This document shows, in pieces, positions 7,629-16,158 of a DNA stretch of 17,874 nucleotides; within the stretch, counting starts at the first letter, position 1; every line of letters begins with the position of its first letter. Below the pieces are notes generated by a model, which saw only the letters and a list, made by a program, of their open reading frames with translations, did no database searches and was not told the DNA's origin. Both the position numbers and the translations under genes were made by a program. Source of the DNA: an uncultured Muribaculum sp. (GTDB taxonomy: Bacteria; Bacteroidota; Bacteroidia; Bacteroidales; Muribaculaceae); contig CANPDS010000013.1 in NCBI GenBank assembly GCA_947573015.1, forward strand, positions 1-17,874, given 5' to 3'.

Positions 7629-10600
7629 ATGGCGAATATAAAAATAAGCAAAGTAGCAAAAGACTTAAACATCGCGCTTCCTACTGTAATTGAATTTCTT
7701 CAATCCAAAGGGATCAGCATCGACATGAATCCCAACGCACGGATTGACGAGAAAGCATATGGCATGCTCATGGCCGAATACAGTAGCGACAAGGCCGAAA
7801 AAAGCAAGTCGGAGAAGCTCTCGTCCGACCGCCAGAAAGAGAGAGCGACACGTCCGGCTAAAGAAACAGTGCAGGAACCGCAGGAAATCAAGATCGGTCC
7901 GGCTGTGCGTCCGACCATCGTAGGCCACATCGACCTTGATTCAAAGGGAGAGCCAATGCGCACAAAGCCCGAACCGGCACCTGCGCCCAAAGCCACACCA
8001 AAAGCCGAGACTGTCGTTGAACAGAAAGAACCCGAGAAGCCCAAGGCTGTGGAGCCTAAGCAAGAAAAAGCACCGGTTGAACCCCAACCGAAAGTTGCCG
8101 AACCCCAAGCTCCAAAAGCACAGGAACCCCCCGTTGTGAAGGCTCCGGCTACCGCAGAAAAAGCGGAGCCAAAACCTGTCAGCAAACCGGAGGCCAAACC
8201 ACAGGCACCAGCCCAAGCTCCGGAAAAGCCCAAGCAGCCCACCCCTCAGGTTGCCGCCTCATCAAAAGCTAAAGATAAGGATGCGCCTAAAACCTCAGCC
8301 CCTACCGAACAGAAGCCCAAAGCAGCCGATCCTGTAATCGAGCCGAAAAAGGATGAGCCGGAAATATTCACCACCACTCTTCCTAATAGCGGTCCGCAAC
8401 TCAACGTGATCGGTAAGATTGACCTCTCTGCAATAAACCAGTCCACTCGTCCACGCCGCAAGACAAAAGAGGAGCGCCGCAACGAGCGGAATGCCAAAGC
8501 TACAGCTGGAGCCAACGGCGCGTCGGCTGTAGCCAACAGCGCACAAGGCAAAAAACGCCGAAACCGCATAGGCAAAGAGAAAATAGATATTGAGAAAACC
8601 TCAAATCAGCAACAGCCCGGACAAGGCAGAGGCAACAACCAGCGAGGCAACAACGCCCCAGCCGGAAACAACAATCCACCACGCGACCGCAACGCCAAAG
8701 GTGGCAACGGCAAAGACCGCAACCGCCGCAACGCACCCCAGCAAGCCCCTGCATCCGAAGAAGATGTACAGAAGCAGGTAAAAGAAACCCTCGCACGCCT
8801 CATCAACAAAGATAAGGGCCAGAAGAAGGGCGTAAAGTGGCGCAAGGAGAAACGCGAGGCATTCCACTCACGCGAACGCGAGGCAGCCGAGGCAGAAGCA
8901 GCAGAAAGCCGAGTGCTCAAACTCACGGAATTCGTTACCGCCAACGACCTCGCCGTGATGATGGACGTTCCCATAAATCAGGTAATCGCCACATGTATGA
9001 ACCTCGGTGTAATGGTGTCTATCAACCAGCGCCTCGACGCCGAGACCATAAATATCGTAGCTGAAGAGTTCGGATTCCAGACTGAATACGTTTCGGCCGA
9101 AGTGGTTGAAGCCATACATCAGGAAGAGGACAATGAAGAAGACCTTGAGACACGTCCGCCGATTGTAACCGTAATGGGCCACGTAGACCATGGCAAGACA
9201 TCACTCCTCGATTATATCCGAAATGCCAATGTGATTGCCGGTGAGGCCGGTGGTATCACACAGCATATCGGTGCCTACAACGTGAAACTCAGTGATGGCC
9301 GCCGCATCACATTCCTCGACACCCCGGGCCACGAAGCGTTCACTGCAATGCGTGCACGTGGTGCCAAGGTGACCGACCTCTGTATCATCATCGTTGCCGC
9401 CGACGACAACGTAATGCCACAGACAGTCGAGGCCATAAACCACGCATCAGCAGCCGGTGTACCGATCGTATTCGCGATCAACAAGATCGACAAGCCTGCC
9501 GCCAACCCCGACAAGATCAAGGAAGAACTTGCCCAGATGAACTACCTCGTTGAGGAATGGGGAGGAAAATACCAGTCACAGGATGTTTCAGCCAAGAAAG
9601 GTCTTGGTGTAAACGAACTGATGGAGAAAGTGCTCCTCGAAGCAGAATTACTCGACCTCAAGGCAAATCCATCACGTCCTGCCACCGGATCCATCATCGA
9701 ATCATCGCTTGATAAAGGTCGCGGTTATGTAGCCACTGTACTCGTACAGAACGGCACACTTCGCGTAGGCGACATCGTCCTCGCCGGAGCCCACTACGGC
9801 AAAGTCAAAGCCATGTTCAACGAACGCAACCAGCGTGTGAAAGAAGCCGGACCGGCTACCCCGGTGCTAATTCTCGGTCTGAACGGAGCTCCAACAGCAG
9901 GCGATACTTTCAATGTCATGTCAACCGAACAGGAAGCCCGCGAAATCGCCAACAAGCGCGAACAACTCCAGCGCGAACTCGGTCTGCGCACCAACAAGCG
10001 TATCGGACTTGAAGAGATCGGCCGTCGACGCGCGATCGGCAACTTCCATGAGCTCAACATCATCGTCAAAGGCGACGTCGACGGCTCTATCGAGGCTCTG
10101 TCCGATTCGCTCATCAAGCTATCTACCGAAGAGGTCAAGGTCAACGTGCTCCACAAAGCCGTAGGCGCAATCTCAGAGAGCGATGTGGCTCTGGCTGCAG
10201 CTTCCGATGCCCTTATCATCGGATTCCAGGTGCGCCCGAGCCAGGCAGCCCGCCGAGCAGCCGAGCACGATGGCGTGGAGATACGTCTCTACTCTGTCAT
10301 CTACCAGGCAATCGAGGAGGTGAAGGATGCGATGGAAGGCATGCTCGCACCGGAAATCAAGGAAGAAGTCACCGGTACGGCCGAAGTGCTGCAAGTCTAC
10401 AAGATATCCAAGGTCGGCACCATCGCCGGAGCAATCGTCCGCGAAGGAAAGATCAAACGTGCTTGCAAAGTGCGTCTTATCCGCGACGGTATCGTGCGCT
10501 ACACAGGCGAACTCGGTTCGCTCAAGCGATTCAAGGATGACGTCAAGGAGGTGCTTAATGGCTACGACTGCGGTCTATCCATAGCAGGATACAACGACAT

Positions 10601-10658
10601 TCAGGAAGGTGACCTGATCGAAGCCTTCGAAGAAGTAGAAGTAAAGAAGACTCTCTAA
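7629..10658 (+). CDS. infB: Translation initiation factor IF-2
   Basis: IF-2 is the GTPase that places initiator fMet-tRNA on the 30S subunit and promotes 50S joining. The 1009-residue protein starts with an IF2_N helical domain (about 1-50, with the pattern K-x-A-K-D-L-N then V-I-E-F-L). A long low-complexity linker follows to about 400, and a second IF2_N-like domain lies at about 427-490. The GTPase domain is complete: P-loop GHVDHGKT (517-524), DTPGHE (564-569) and NKID (618-621). Domains II to IV, including the C-terminal fMet-tRNA-binding barrel, follow to the end. The length fits other Bacteroidales IF-2 proteins, whose linkers are also long. It is 77 bp after nusA and 18 bp before folK. 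The start at 7629 fits the conserved N-terminal domain. Confidence 0.97.
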   Translation: MANIKISKVAKDLNIALPTVIEFLQSKGISIDMNPNARIDEKAYGMLMAEYSSDKAEKSKSEKLSSDRQKERATRPAKETVQEPQEIKIGPAVRPTIVGHIDLDSKGEPMRTKPEPAPAPKATPKAETVVEQKEPEKPKAVEPKQEKAPVEPQPKVAEPQAPKAQEPPVVKAPATAEKAEPKPVSKPEAKPQAPAQAPEKPKQPTPQVAASSKAKDKDAPKTSAPTEQKPKAADPVIEPKKDEPEIFTTTLPNSGPQLNVIGKIDLSAINQSTRPRRKTKEERRNERNAKATAGANGASAVANSAQGKKRRNRIGKEKIDIEKTSNQQQPGQGRGNNQRGNNAPAGNNNPPRDRNAKGGNGKDRNRRNAPQQAPASEEDVQKQVKETLARLINKDKGQKKGVKWRKEKREAFHSREREAAEAEAAESRVLKLTEFVTANDLAVMMDVPINQVIATCMNLGVMVSINQRLDAETINIVAEEFGFQTEYVSAEVVEAIHQEEDNEEDLETRPPIVTVMGHVDHGKTSLLDYIRNANVIAGEAGGITQHIGAYNVKLSDGRRITFLDTPGHEAFTAMRARGAKVTDLCIIIVAADDNVMPQTVEAINHASAAGVPIVFAINKIDKPAANPDKIKEELAQMNYLVEEWGGKYQSQDVSAKKGLGVNELMEKVLLEAELLDLKANPSRPATGSIIESSLDKGRGYVATVLVQNGTLRVGDIVLAGAHYGKVKAMFNERNQRVKEAGPATPVLILGLNGAPTAGDTFNVMSTEQEAREIANKREQLQRELGLRTNKRIGLEEIGRRRAIGNFHELNIIVKGDVDGSIEALSDSLIKLSTEEVKVNVLHKAVGAISESDVALAAASDALIIGFQVRPSQAARRAAEHDGVEIRLYSVIYQAIEEVKDAMEGMLAPEIKEEVTGTAEVLQVYKISKVGTIAGAIVREGKIKRACKVRLIRDGIVRYTGELGSLKRFKDDVKEVLNGYDCGLSIAGYNDIQEGDLIEAFEEVEVKKTL
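7790..8830 (+). other. Low-complexity Ala/Pro/Lys/Glu linker of IF-2
   Basis: Roughly residues 55-400 of IF-2 are an apparently disordered stretch. The first part repeats Pro-Lys-Ala-Glu-type units; the later part (about 310-375) becomes rich in Asn, Gly, Arg and Gln with repeated R-N-R-R-N and G-N-N patterns. Such linkers are common in IF-2 but vary greatly between species. The basic Asn/Gly/Arg part may contact RNA; that is inference. Confidence 0.75.
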
Positions 10659-10676
10659 ACAATAGTCTGAAAATAC

Positions 10677-11162
10677 ATGCCCACCGCCTACATCAACATA
10701 GGCAGCAATCAGGGCGACCGACGGGACAACATATCCCGGGCGGTCGCCCTGATTGCTGATACAATCGATCCCTATCTGCACCTGTCCGACCTTGTAGAGT
10801 CAGAACCATGGGGATACGATTCGACAGCCTCATTCCTGAATCTTGGCATAGCGCTTACAACCGATCTGCATCCGCTCATCCTGCTCGACCGCCTGCTCGA
10901 CATAGAGCACTCGATCTCCTCCGCATCACATCGCACCACCGACGGAACATATGCCGACCGCATCATCGACATAGATCTTATTGCTTATGATGACACTCAA
11001 ACCGATGATGCCATTACGCCGGCAGGCAACCGCCTTACCCTACCCCACCCACGCATGCATCTGCGTCCGTTTGTCCTCATACCAATGCAGCAGCTCGATC
11101 CGGCATGGCAACACCCGGGACTGCATCTCACTGCCTCACAATTACTTCATTCCCTGAAATAA
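10677..11162 (+). CDS. folK: 2-amino-4-hydroxy-6-hydroxymethyldihydropteridine diphosphokinase (HPPK)
   Basis: FolK transfers pyrophosphate from ATP to 6-hydroxymethyl-dihydropterin, a step in folate biosynthesis in the cytoplasm. The 161-residue protein has the family's N-terminal I-G-S-N-x-G-D-R (8-15), the pterin-binding segment V-E-S-E-P-W-G-Y (40-47) with F-L-N at 53-55, the metal-binding pair in D-R-I-I-D-I-D-L-I (D98 and D100), and the nucleotide-site motif L-P-H-P-R-M followed by R-P-F-V-L. It starts 18 bp after the infB stop, so it is probably cotranscribed with the initiation-factor operon. Codons 9 to 28 are formed from an 18-bp perfect inverted repeat (see separate entry). Residue Q12, in the loop usually written GSNLGDR, is encoded within that repeat. 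Confidence 0.95.
   Translation: MPTAYINIGSNQGDRRDNISRAVALIADTIDPYLHLSDLVESEPWGYDSTASFLNLGIALTTDLHPLILLDRLLDIEHSISSASHRTTDGTYADRIIDIDLIAYDDTQTDDAITPAGNRLTLPHPRMHLRPFVLIPMQQLDPAWQHPGLHLTASQLLHSLK
10703..10758 (+). repeat. 18-bp perfect inverted repeat inside the folK coding start
   Basis: The left arm CAGCAATCAGGGCGACCG (10703-10720) is the exact reverse complement of the right arm CGGTCGCCCTGATTGCTG (10741-10758). A further 5-bp pairing (CGGGA at 10722-10726 with TCCCG at 10734-10738) continues the stem after a small 1 by 2 nt internal loop, leaving a 7-nt apical loop. The whole structure lies between 26 and 82 nt into folK. No T tract follows, so it is not an intrinsic terminator. An 18-bp perfect match at this spacing is not expected by chance in a window this size. 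Confidence 0.95.
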
Positions 11163-11210
11163 TCACCATCCCTCCCACGTTATTAATAATACGTAATTTA
11201 ATCCGATCAA

Positions 11211-12410
11211 ATGGCCAACATCTACGACATGCGCCGCTACGGCACCGTGGCATTCCTCCTCATCGCAGTAGGATTGGCCGTGCTGTTCCTATACATCTCC
11301 GACAATATCGTAAAGAGTCTCGCCGAACAGGAACGTCAGCGCATGGAGATCTGGGCAGATGCAACCAAGGCAATCGCCAATCCCGACTCTTCAGCCGACA
11401 ACATCGATTTTCTTCTATCAATCATACAGAGCAACCGTAACATCCCCGTACTGCTCACCGACAGCGAAGGAAATATCCTCGACCAGCGAAACTTCGATCT
11501 TCCGGAACTACCTGATACCCTTCAACCGCTATTTATCTCTGAAACAAACCTTACCTTTCTCAACAAACGGCTCAAAGCGCTACGCAACACATCCAACGTT
11601 ATACCCATCGATATTCCAGGAGGAGAATCACAATACCTATATTATGAAGACAGCCGGCTGCTACGCATGCTCGGCTATTATCCCTACATCCAGGTAATAG
11701 TGATGCTCGTATTCGTCGTTGTGGTATACTTTGCCGTGATATCAACCAAAAAAGCGGAACAAAACAAAGTATGGGTAGGACTTACCAAGGAAACAGCCCA
11801 TCAGCTCGGCACACCCATATCATCACTCATGGCATGGATGGAACTGCTTGAATCGCTCGGGGTCGATGCCGACACCGTTGCCGAGATGAACAAGGATGTA
11901 ACCCGCCTATCCACCATTGCCTCACGCTTCGGGAAAGTCGGTTCGCGACCAACGCTCGAACCGGCCGATCTCAATACTGTGGTGAGCGATGCTGCATCAT
12001 ATATGTCAACCCGCATATCATCACGCATCAACCTTACCGTCAACTGCTGTCATGGAGCATTGATGATAAATCTAAGCGACTCACTGTTTCAGTGGGTGAT
12101 GGAAAACCTTATCAAGAATGCAGTTGACGCCATGGAGGCCCAAGGATCAATCACAGTCACCACCGGACATACCGACCGAAACGCATGGATCGAAGTGACC
12201 GACACCGGCAAAGGGCTACCCCGCAACCGCTTCAAGACTATTTTCAATCCAGGCTATACCACCAAAAAGCGCGGATGGGGTCTGGGCCTCGCACTCGCCC
12301 GCCGCATCATTGCCGAATACCATCACGGACGTATCTTCGTAGCCTCCTCCGAACTCGGACGGGGCACGACCTTCCGCATCGAGCTTCCCCTCATCTCTGC
12401 CAAAGCCTGA
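11211..12410 (+). CDS. Membrane-bound sensor histidine kinase (orphan)
   Basis: A 399-residue two-component sensor kinase. Transmembrane helix 1 is at about 13-31, an extracytoplasmic sensor region spans about 32-153, and helix 2 is at about 155-176. The dimerisation/phosphoacceptor helix follows, with H197 in the H-box E-T-A-H-Q-L-G-T-P-I-S-S-L. The ATPase domain has the N-box ENLIKNAVDAM (298-308), the G1 box VTDTGKGLP, the F box with I-F-N-P-G-Y-T-T-K, and the G2 box RGWGLGLALARRI. No HAMP domain is obvious between helix 2 and the H-box, which are only about 20 residues apart. No response regulator is adjacent, so the partner is unknown. It lies 48 bp after folK and converges with the helicase gene 33 bp away. 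The signal sensed cannot be read from the sequence. Confidence 0.9.
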   Translation: MANIYDMRRYGTVAFLLIAVGLAVLFLYISDNIVKSLAEQERQRMEIWADATKAIANPDSSADNIDFLLSIIQSNRNIPVLLTDSEGNILDQRNFDLPELPDTLQPLFISETNLTFLNKRLKALRNTSNVIPIDIPGGESQYLYYEDSRLLRMLGYYPYIQVIVMLVFVVVVYFAVISTKKAEQNKVWVGLTKETAHQLGTPISSLMAWMELLESLGVDADTVAEMNKDVTRLSTIASRFGKVGSRPTLEPADLNTVVSDAASYMSTRISSRINLTVNCCHGALMINLSDSLFQWVMENLIKNAVDAMEAQGSITVTTGHTDRNAWIEVTDTGKGLPRNRFKTIFNPGYTTKKRGWGLGLALARRIIAEYHHGRIFVASSELGRGTTFRIELPLISAKA

Positions 12411-12443
12411 TCTCACCACAAAAGTTATAAAGCCAACGAGCGG

Positions 12444-15400
12444 TCAGCAAGGAAGAATTGTGCGCGAGAGAGGATACCATAGATAACCACGCACGGTAGT
12501 GCCACGATATATCTTGCGCAACAGATTCATGTAGCCGCGCACCTGACGTAGATAACGCGACGATTCCTCCTCTCCAAACTTATAATCAACCACCTCTATG
12601 GTGCCGTCGGAGGTCCATACCACACGATCGGGGCGGTAATGGCGCACTACAGTACCACCAGTCTTCTCTCCCGTAGAGCGGTCACACTCCTCATAGCATG
12701 CCGCGATTGTGCGCTCACACAACAGCCGTCTGTACCCTTCGAACCATCGGTCAACCCGAGGATCAGAAAGAGCATCATTCAGCACCGACTTTATCTCGTC
12801 GGCTTCGTCGTAGGCCACAAGCCCACGCATCGTCGCACGCAGCACAGCCCGATCCACATCATCACGATGCTTCACATACCCCATAACAGCATGCAGCACA
12901 ATACCTCGCCGACGTGGACGCTCCATCTCCTCCAGATCCTCTATGCGGCTCATGGCCCATATATCCTCATTGTCGCGACTATAATATGCAGGCATAGGTA
13001 CTGTCTCGTCATGATCGGCGTCATCATCAAGAGCAAATACAGGCAAGCCCAAACGCAGCACTTTACGCTCCTGACCATCCTCCCCTCCGGGTTCCATCAC
13101 AATTTTATCACTAAGAGACACAAGCACATCATCCGGCAATCCGCGCTGAGCGATAACAGAAGCACACATCTCCGGAGTCATCTCGTCAAATCCGGCATCA
13201 AGCCGCTCAGATATCTCCGAACTCTTTTCCTTATAGCTCACGATCAGTTCACGCGATGCCCTTGTGAATGCTACATACACCTGATTAAGACGATCTATGC
13301 TCTCATCGCGTACAGCCTGCCCATATTGCACAGCGAAACGTGACAGTTTGCCCACGGTAGTAGCCTTAAGCGGCAACAACGGGGGTACATCGTCAGCATT
13401 AAAATCCGGTCCGGAAAAAATTCCAGACAATTCTCCTGTCATCTCATCGCGCGTCGATACCCACATCATGTTGTCTGGCGAACTCAATGATCCTCCAAGA
13501 AATGGCACATGCACGCATGCGAATTCCAAGCCTTTTGACTTATGGATGGTCATCACTCTAATACCATCGACACCCTCCGGTACTGACAGACTGCGAGTAG
13601 CCCCCTTCTCGTCCCACCACTTCATAAAAGAGTGCAGATCAGCATTACCTCGCGAGCAGAAGTCGACCACCATGTCCTGAAACGCGGTGATATAGAGGTT
13701 TTCATCACGACATGACTCCAGGCTTATACATCGTGAAATAATCCTCTCGACAATAGAGGGTACATTCACACATTCCATACGGGCCGCATCAAGCGCCGCA
13801 TCATCAGCCTCACGTGCATCATCGGAAAAAGCTTTTCCCATGGCCACCGCAGGAGTATTTCCCATTGCACGGAAATACTCAAACCTGTTGATTATCTCTG
13901 CAGCGGTAGTATCGCTACCATTCCTATGAGAGAGGGTGACATGCGCATCGACATACCTGAGGACACCTACAATCTGCCTCACAGCTGGAGCATTGCCCAC
14001 CACAAGCGCCTCATCGGTAATGATCTGCAAATCGCACAGACCAGCTATTGTACCTGAGGATTTCTCCATCATGAGCCGGGATACTACCTCGGCACACTCC
14101 GCACGGCGGGCACACAGCACAGCAATATCGCGCTGACGGTAGCCCATCGATAGCTCTCTGGCTATATTTGCCACCATGCGGTCAAGCGCTTCAGATGATT
14201 CGCCGAATGGGGCAAACTCCACATAACCCCGTTCATTCTTATGCTCGACCCTCTGCACCACATTGCTGTAGATGTCACCAAGACCGAGACCGCGCGACAA
14301 GGCTATGAAAATCGTGTTGTTGAACTGGACAATCTCACAGGCGCTACGCCAATTGGTGTTCTCCTCGATCACCTGACCATGCATCTCACATTGCCCGGCA
14401 AACTCCTGGGGTACATCCTTTATGATAAGCGATGGATCGGAATTGCGGAAACGGTAGATCGCCTGCTTCTCATCTCCGATTATAAGATTATCGCGATCGG
14501 TGGCAAGCGATTCCTTGATCAACGGACTCAGATTGAGCCACTGCAAACGTGATGTATCCTGAAACTCATCGATTAGAAAATGTTGCAGCCTTACTCCCAG
14601 TCGCTCGTATATGAATGGTGCCTCCTCCTGATTAATGATTGTCTGAAGTATGGTGGCCGTGTCGCCGAGAAGTATGGCATTGTTATCGCGCTGCACCTCA
14701 GCAGTATGCCGTTCCACCTCGCCTATTATGCCGAGATGGAAAATGTTGCGCCGTAATATCTGGAGCATCCGCAGATCATCCCAAAGCTCGACACCAAGAG
14801 AGGCCAACTGTCCTACAGCAGCGATAAGATCGGAAGGAGTGTTCTTGTATGCCTTTGTAAAAGCCGATTCTGGATCGGAGGCAGCCTTCCGCATTGTTGC
14901 CGACAGATCTTTCGACACATCGATATCCCCGGCTTGCCATTTTGCAAAAGGCGTGCGCACATATCGGTTTACTCCGGATAGCACGCCATTACTGTCAAGA
15001 AGCGTCACGATGGTGTCGGCCTCATTCATAAGGCGCTTACGACAACGCTCATAAGCCTTTGACAATGCTGCATTGAAGCGCATTATCCGGTCAGGGTCAG
15101 ACAGATAGCCCGTTATAAGGTCGGCATTAAGCTTGTAAGTTTCATTAAGCGCTTTCTGTATATACTCCACCAGATCGGAGGTAATCTTGCTGTTGCGCAC
15201 AAAAAGATTGAAAGAGTTACCCTCCTCAAGCTTCTGGGTCATGTATTGCCTCAACCATCCCATAAGACGCCGACGATGACGGGCATCATCTGAGTCGCCA
15301 CGGTCATCAGCGGCATTGAGCGACGACAACATAGCGTTGACGCCCATATATACCGCCTGTGCGGCATCAAGCTCCACTTCGTAATTGCCCGAGAGATTGG

Positions 15401-15797
15401 CCTCACGGGCAAATGTACGGAGCACCATCTGAAAAAACGCGTCGATGGTGCTGATATTGAAGTTGCCGAAATCAATCAGCAACGCATTGAGCGCACGCGA
15501 GGCCTGACGGCAAAGCTGATCCGCAGAGCAGCCAAGCTCCCGGCACAGATCATCGCGATACGGACTCTTCCCTTCAGGATCGGCCAACAGCGCGAGCTGA
15601 CGCACAATACGCGCCTTCATCTCCTCAGTGGCCTTATTGGTAAATGTTATGGCAAGAATGCTACGGTGCCTGTTGACATTATCGGTAAGACGATAATGTC
15701 CGTCAGGCATCTTTTCGCCAAGAAGCAGCTTTATGTAGCTTTTTGTCAGCGTAAATGTCTTGCCCGATCCGGCCGATGCTTTGTGAATCTTCAGCAT
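12444..15797 (-). CDS. addA: AddA/RecB-type UvrD-family helicase with C-terminal nuclease domain
   Basis: A 1117-residue superfamily 1 helicase-nuclease expected to process double-strand DNA ends for recombinational repair. The Walker A motif ASAGSGKT is at 7-14, followed by the motif Ia region T-F-T-N-K-A-T-E-E-M. Walker B is DEFQDT (410-415), with motif III around G-D-E-K-Q-A-I-Y-R-F-R, motif V MTIHKSKGLEF (749-759) and motif VI Y-V-A-F-T-R-A-S-R-E. The C-terminal RecB-type PD-(D/E)XK nuclease keeps its expected residues: H969, D1057 in R-P-D-R-V, D1071 and K1073 in V-D-Y-K, and Q1085. The domain plan fits AddA better than a plain UvrD. Its ATG overlaps the end of the SUI1-like gene by 7 bp (ATGCTGA), implying coupled translation. 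The usual partner AddB is not next to it in this window, so the symbol is a family assignment. Confidence 0.88.
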   Translation of the reverse strand: MLKIHKASAGSGKTFTLTKSYIKLLLGEKMPDGHYRLTDNVNRHRSILAITFTNKATEEMKARIVRQLALLADPEGKSPYRDDLCRELGCSADQLCRQASRALNALLIDFGNFNISTIDAFFQMVLRTFAREANLSGNYEVELDAAQAVYMGVNAMLSSLNAADDRGDSDDARHRRRLMGWLRQYMTQKLEEGNSFNLFVRNSKITSDLVEYIQKALNETYKLNADLITGYLSDPDRIMRFNAALSKAYERCRKRLMNEADTIVTLLDSNGVLSGVNRYVRTPFAKWQAGDIDVSKDLSATMRKAASDPESAFTKAYKNTPSDLIAAVGQLASLGVELWDDLRMLQILRRNIFHLGIIGEVERHTAEVQRDNNAILLGDTATILQTIINQEEAPFIYERLGVRLQHFLIDEFQDTSRLQWLNLSPLIKESLATDRDNLIIGDEKQAIYRFRNSDPSLIIKDVPQEFAGQCEMHGQVIEENTNWRSACEIVQFNNTIFIALSRGLGLGDIYSNVVQRVEHKNERGYVEFAPFGESSEALDRMVANIARELSMGYRQRDIAVLCARRAECAEVVSRLMMEKSSGTIAGLCDLQIITDEALVVGNAPAVRQIVGVLRYVDAHVTLSHRNGSDTTAAEIINRFEYFRAMGNTPAVAMGKAFSDDAREADDAALDAARMECVNVPSIVERIISRCISLESCRDENLYITAFQDMVVDFCSRGNADLHSFMKWWDEKGATRSLSVPEGVDGIRVMTIHKSKGLEFACVHVPFLGGSLSSPDNMMWVSTRDEMTGELSGIFSGPDFNADDVPPLLPLKATTVGKLSRFAVQYGQAVRDESIDRLNQVYVAFTRASRELIVSYKEKSSEISERLDAGFDEMTPEMCASVIAQRGLPDDVLVSLSDKIVMEPGGEDGQERKVLRLGLPVFALDDDADHDETVPMPAYYSRDNEDIWAMSRIEDLEEMERPRRRGIVLHAVMGYVKHRDDVDRAVLRATMRGLVAYDEADEIKSVLNDALSDPRVDRWFEGYRRLLCERTIAACYEECDRSTGEKTGGTVVRHYRPDRVVWTSDGTIEVVDYKFGEEESSRYLRQVRGYMNLLRKIYRGTTVRGYLWYPLSRTILPC
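15675..15700 (-). repeat. 10-bp perfect inverted repeat in the 5' coding part of addA
   Basis: GACATTATCG (15675-15684) and CGATAATGTC (15691-15700) are perfect reverse complements around a 6-nt loop. The element lies about 100 nt inside the helicase gene. A 10-bp match with a short loop could arise by chance in a window of this size, so only the repeat itself is certain. Confidence 0.6.
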
Positions 15798-16141
15798 ACG
15801 CGTGATTTCCAGCCCAAAAGTTCAAGAACTTTCTGCAAATCAGCCCGACGGTCGCCCTGAATGAGGATTTCTCCACCGCGCGATGAGCCACCGGCCCCCA
15901 ATTTCTGTTTTAGTTGCGAAGCAAGCTCTGCGATCTCCTCGTGCGACATTCCTTCCGGAAACCCGGAGACAATCGTAGCTTTCTTACCGCCACGGCCTTT
16001 CTTTTCAAAAAAGATATCGAGACGTGTGCGGGCATATGCCGAAGTATCCGCCTCCGTAATATCTTTTGCCGAGTCCTCCCCTGCCGGAAGGTCTGCATTG
16101 CCAAGCATCGCACGCAGTGCATCACGGAAATCCTCTGCCAT
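15791..16141 (-). CDS. SUI1/eIF1-like translation initiation factor (YciH family)
   Basis: A 116-residue member of the SUI1 family, the bacterial relatives (E. coli YciH) of eukaryotic and archaeal initiation factor 1, which in eukaryotes controls start-codon fidelity on the small subunit. The N-terminal 45 residues are variable and acidic. The SUI1 domain covers about 47-113: K-K-G-R-G-G-K-K-A-T-I-V-S-G-F, then L-K-Q-K-L-G-A-G-G-S, then I-L-I-Q-G-D and L-E-L-L-G-W-K at the end, all in family order. Its stop codon overlaps the helicase ATG, and the lipoprotein stop lies 17 bp upstream of its start. The physiological role of bacterial members is not settled; a role in initiation-complex quality control is the usual proposal. 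Confidence 0.9.
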   Translation of the reverse strand: MAEDFRDALRAMLGNADLPAGEDSAKDITEADTSAYARTRLDIFFEKKGRGGKKATIVSGFPEGMSHEEIAELASQLKQKLGAGGSSRGGEILIQGDRRADLQKVLELLGWKSRVC

Positions 16142-16158
16142 AATCCTTGCTTAGTTAG

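Noticed and set aside
7700..8242. Long minus-strand open frames rich in Gly, Ala and Phe opposite the IF-2 linker
   Set aside because: They arise from the biased codons of the low-complexity IF-2 linker and show no family features.
7790..8830. Possible separate gene or insertion within infB because of the odd Asn/Gly/Arg-rich stretch
   Set aside because: The frame is continuous and long variable linkers are normal in Bacteroidales IF-2.
10575..10781. Minus-strand open frame across the infB-folK junction whose translation repeats S-N-Q-G-D-R and V-A-L-I-A
   Set aside because: The resemblance to FolK is only the mirror image of the 18-bp inverted repeat; the frame is a shadow of infB and folK.
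11177..11194. ACGT-flanked AT-rich quasi-palindrome upstream of the histidine kinase
   Set aside because: The arms pair over only 4 bp with mismatches inside; it is not distinguishable from chance in AT-rich sequence.
12411..12443. Bidirectional terminator between the convergent kinase and helicase genes
   Set aside because: The 33-bp gap has no stem with a flanking T tract on either strand.
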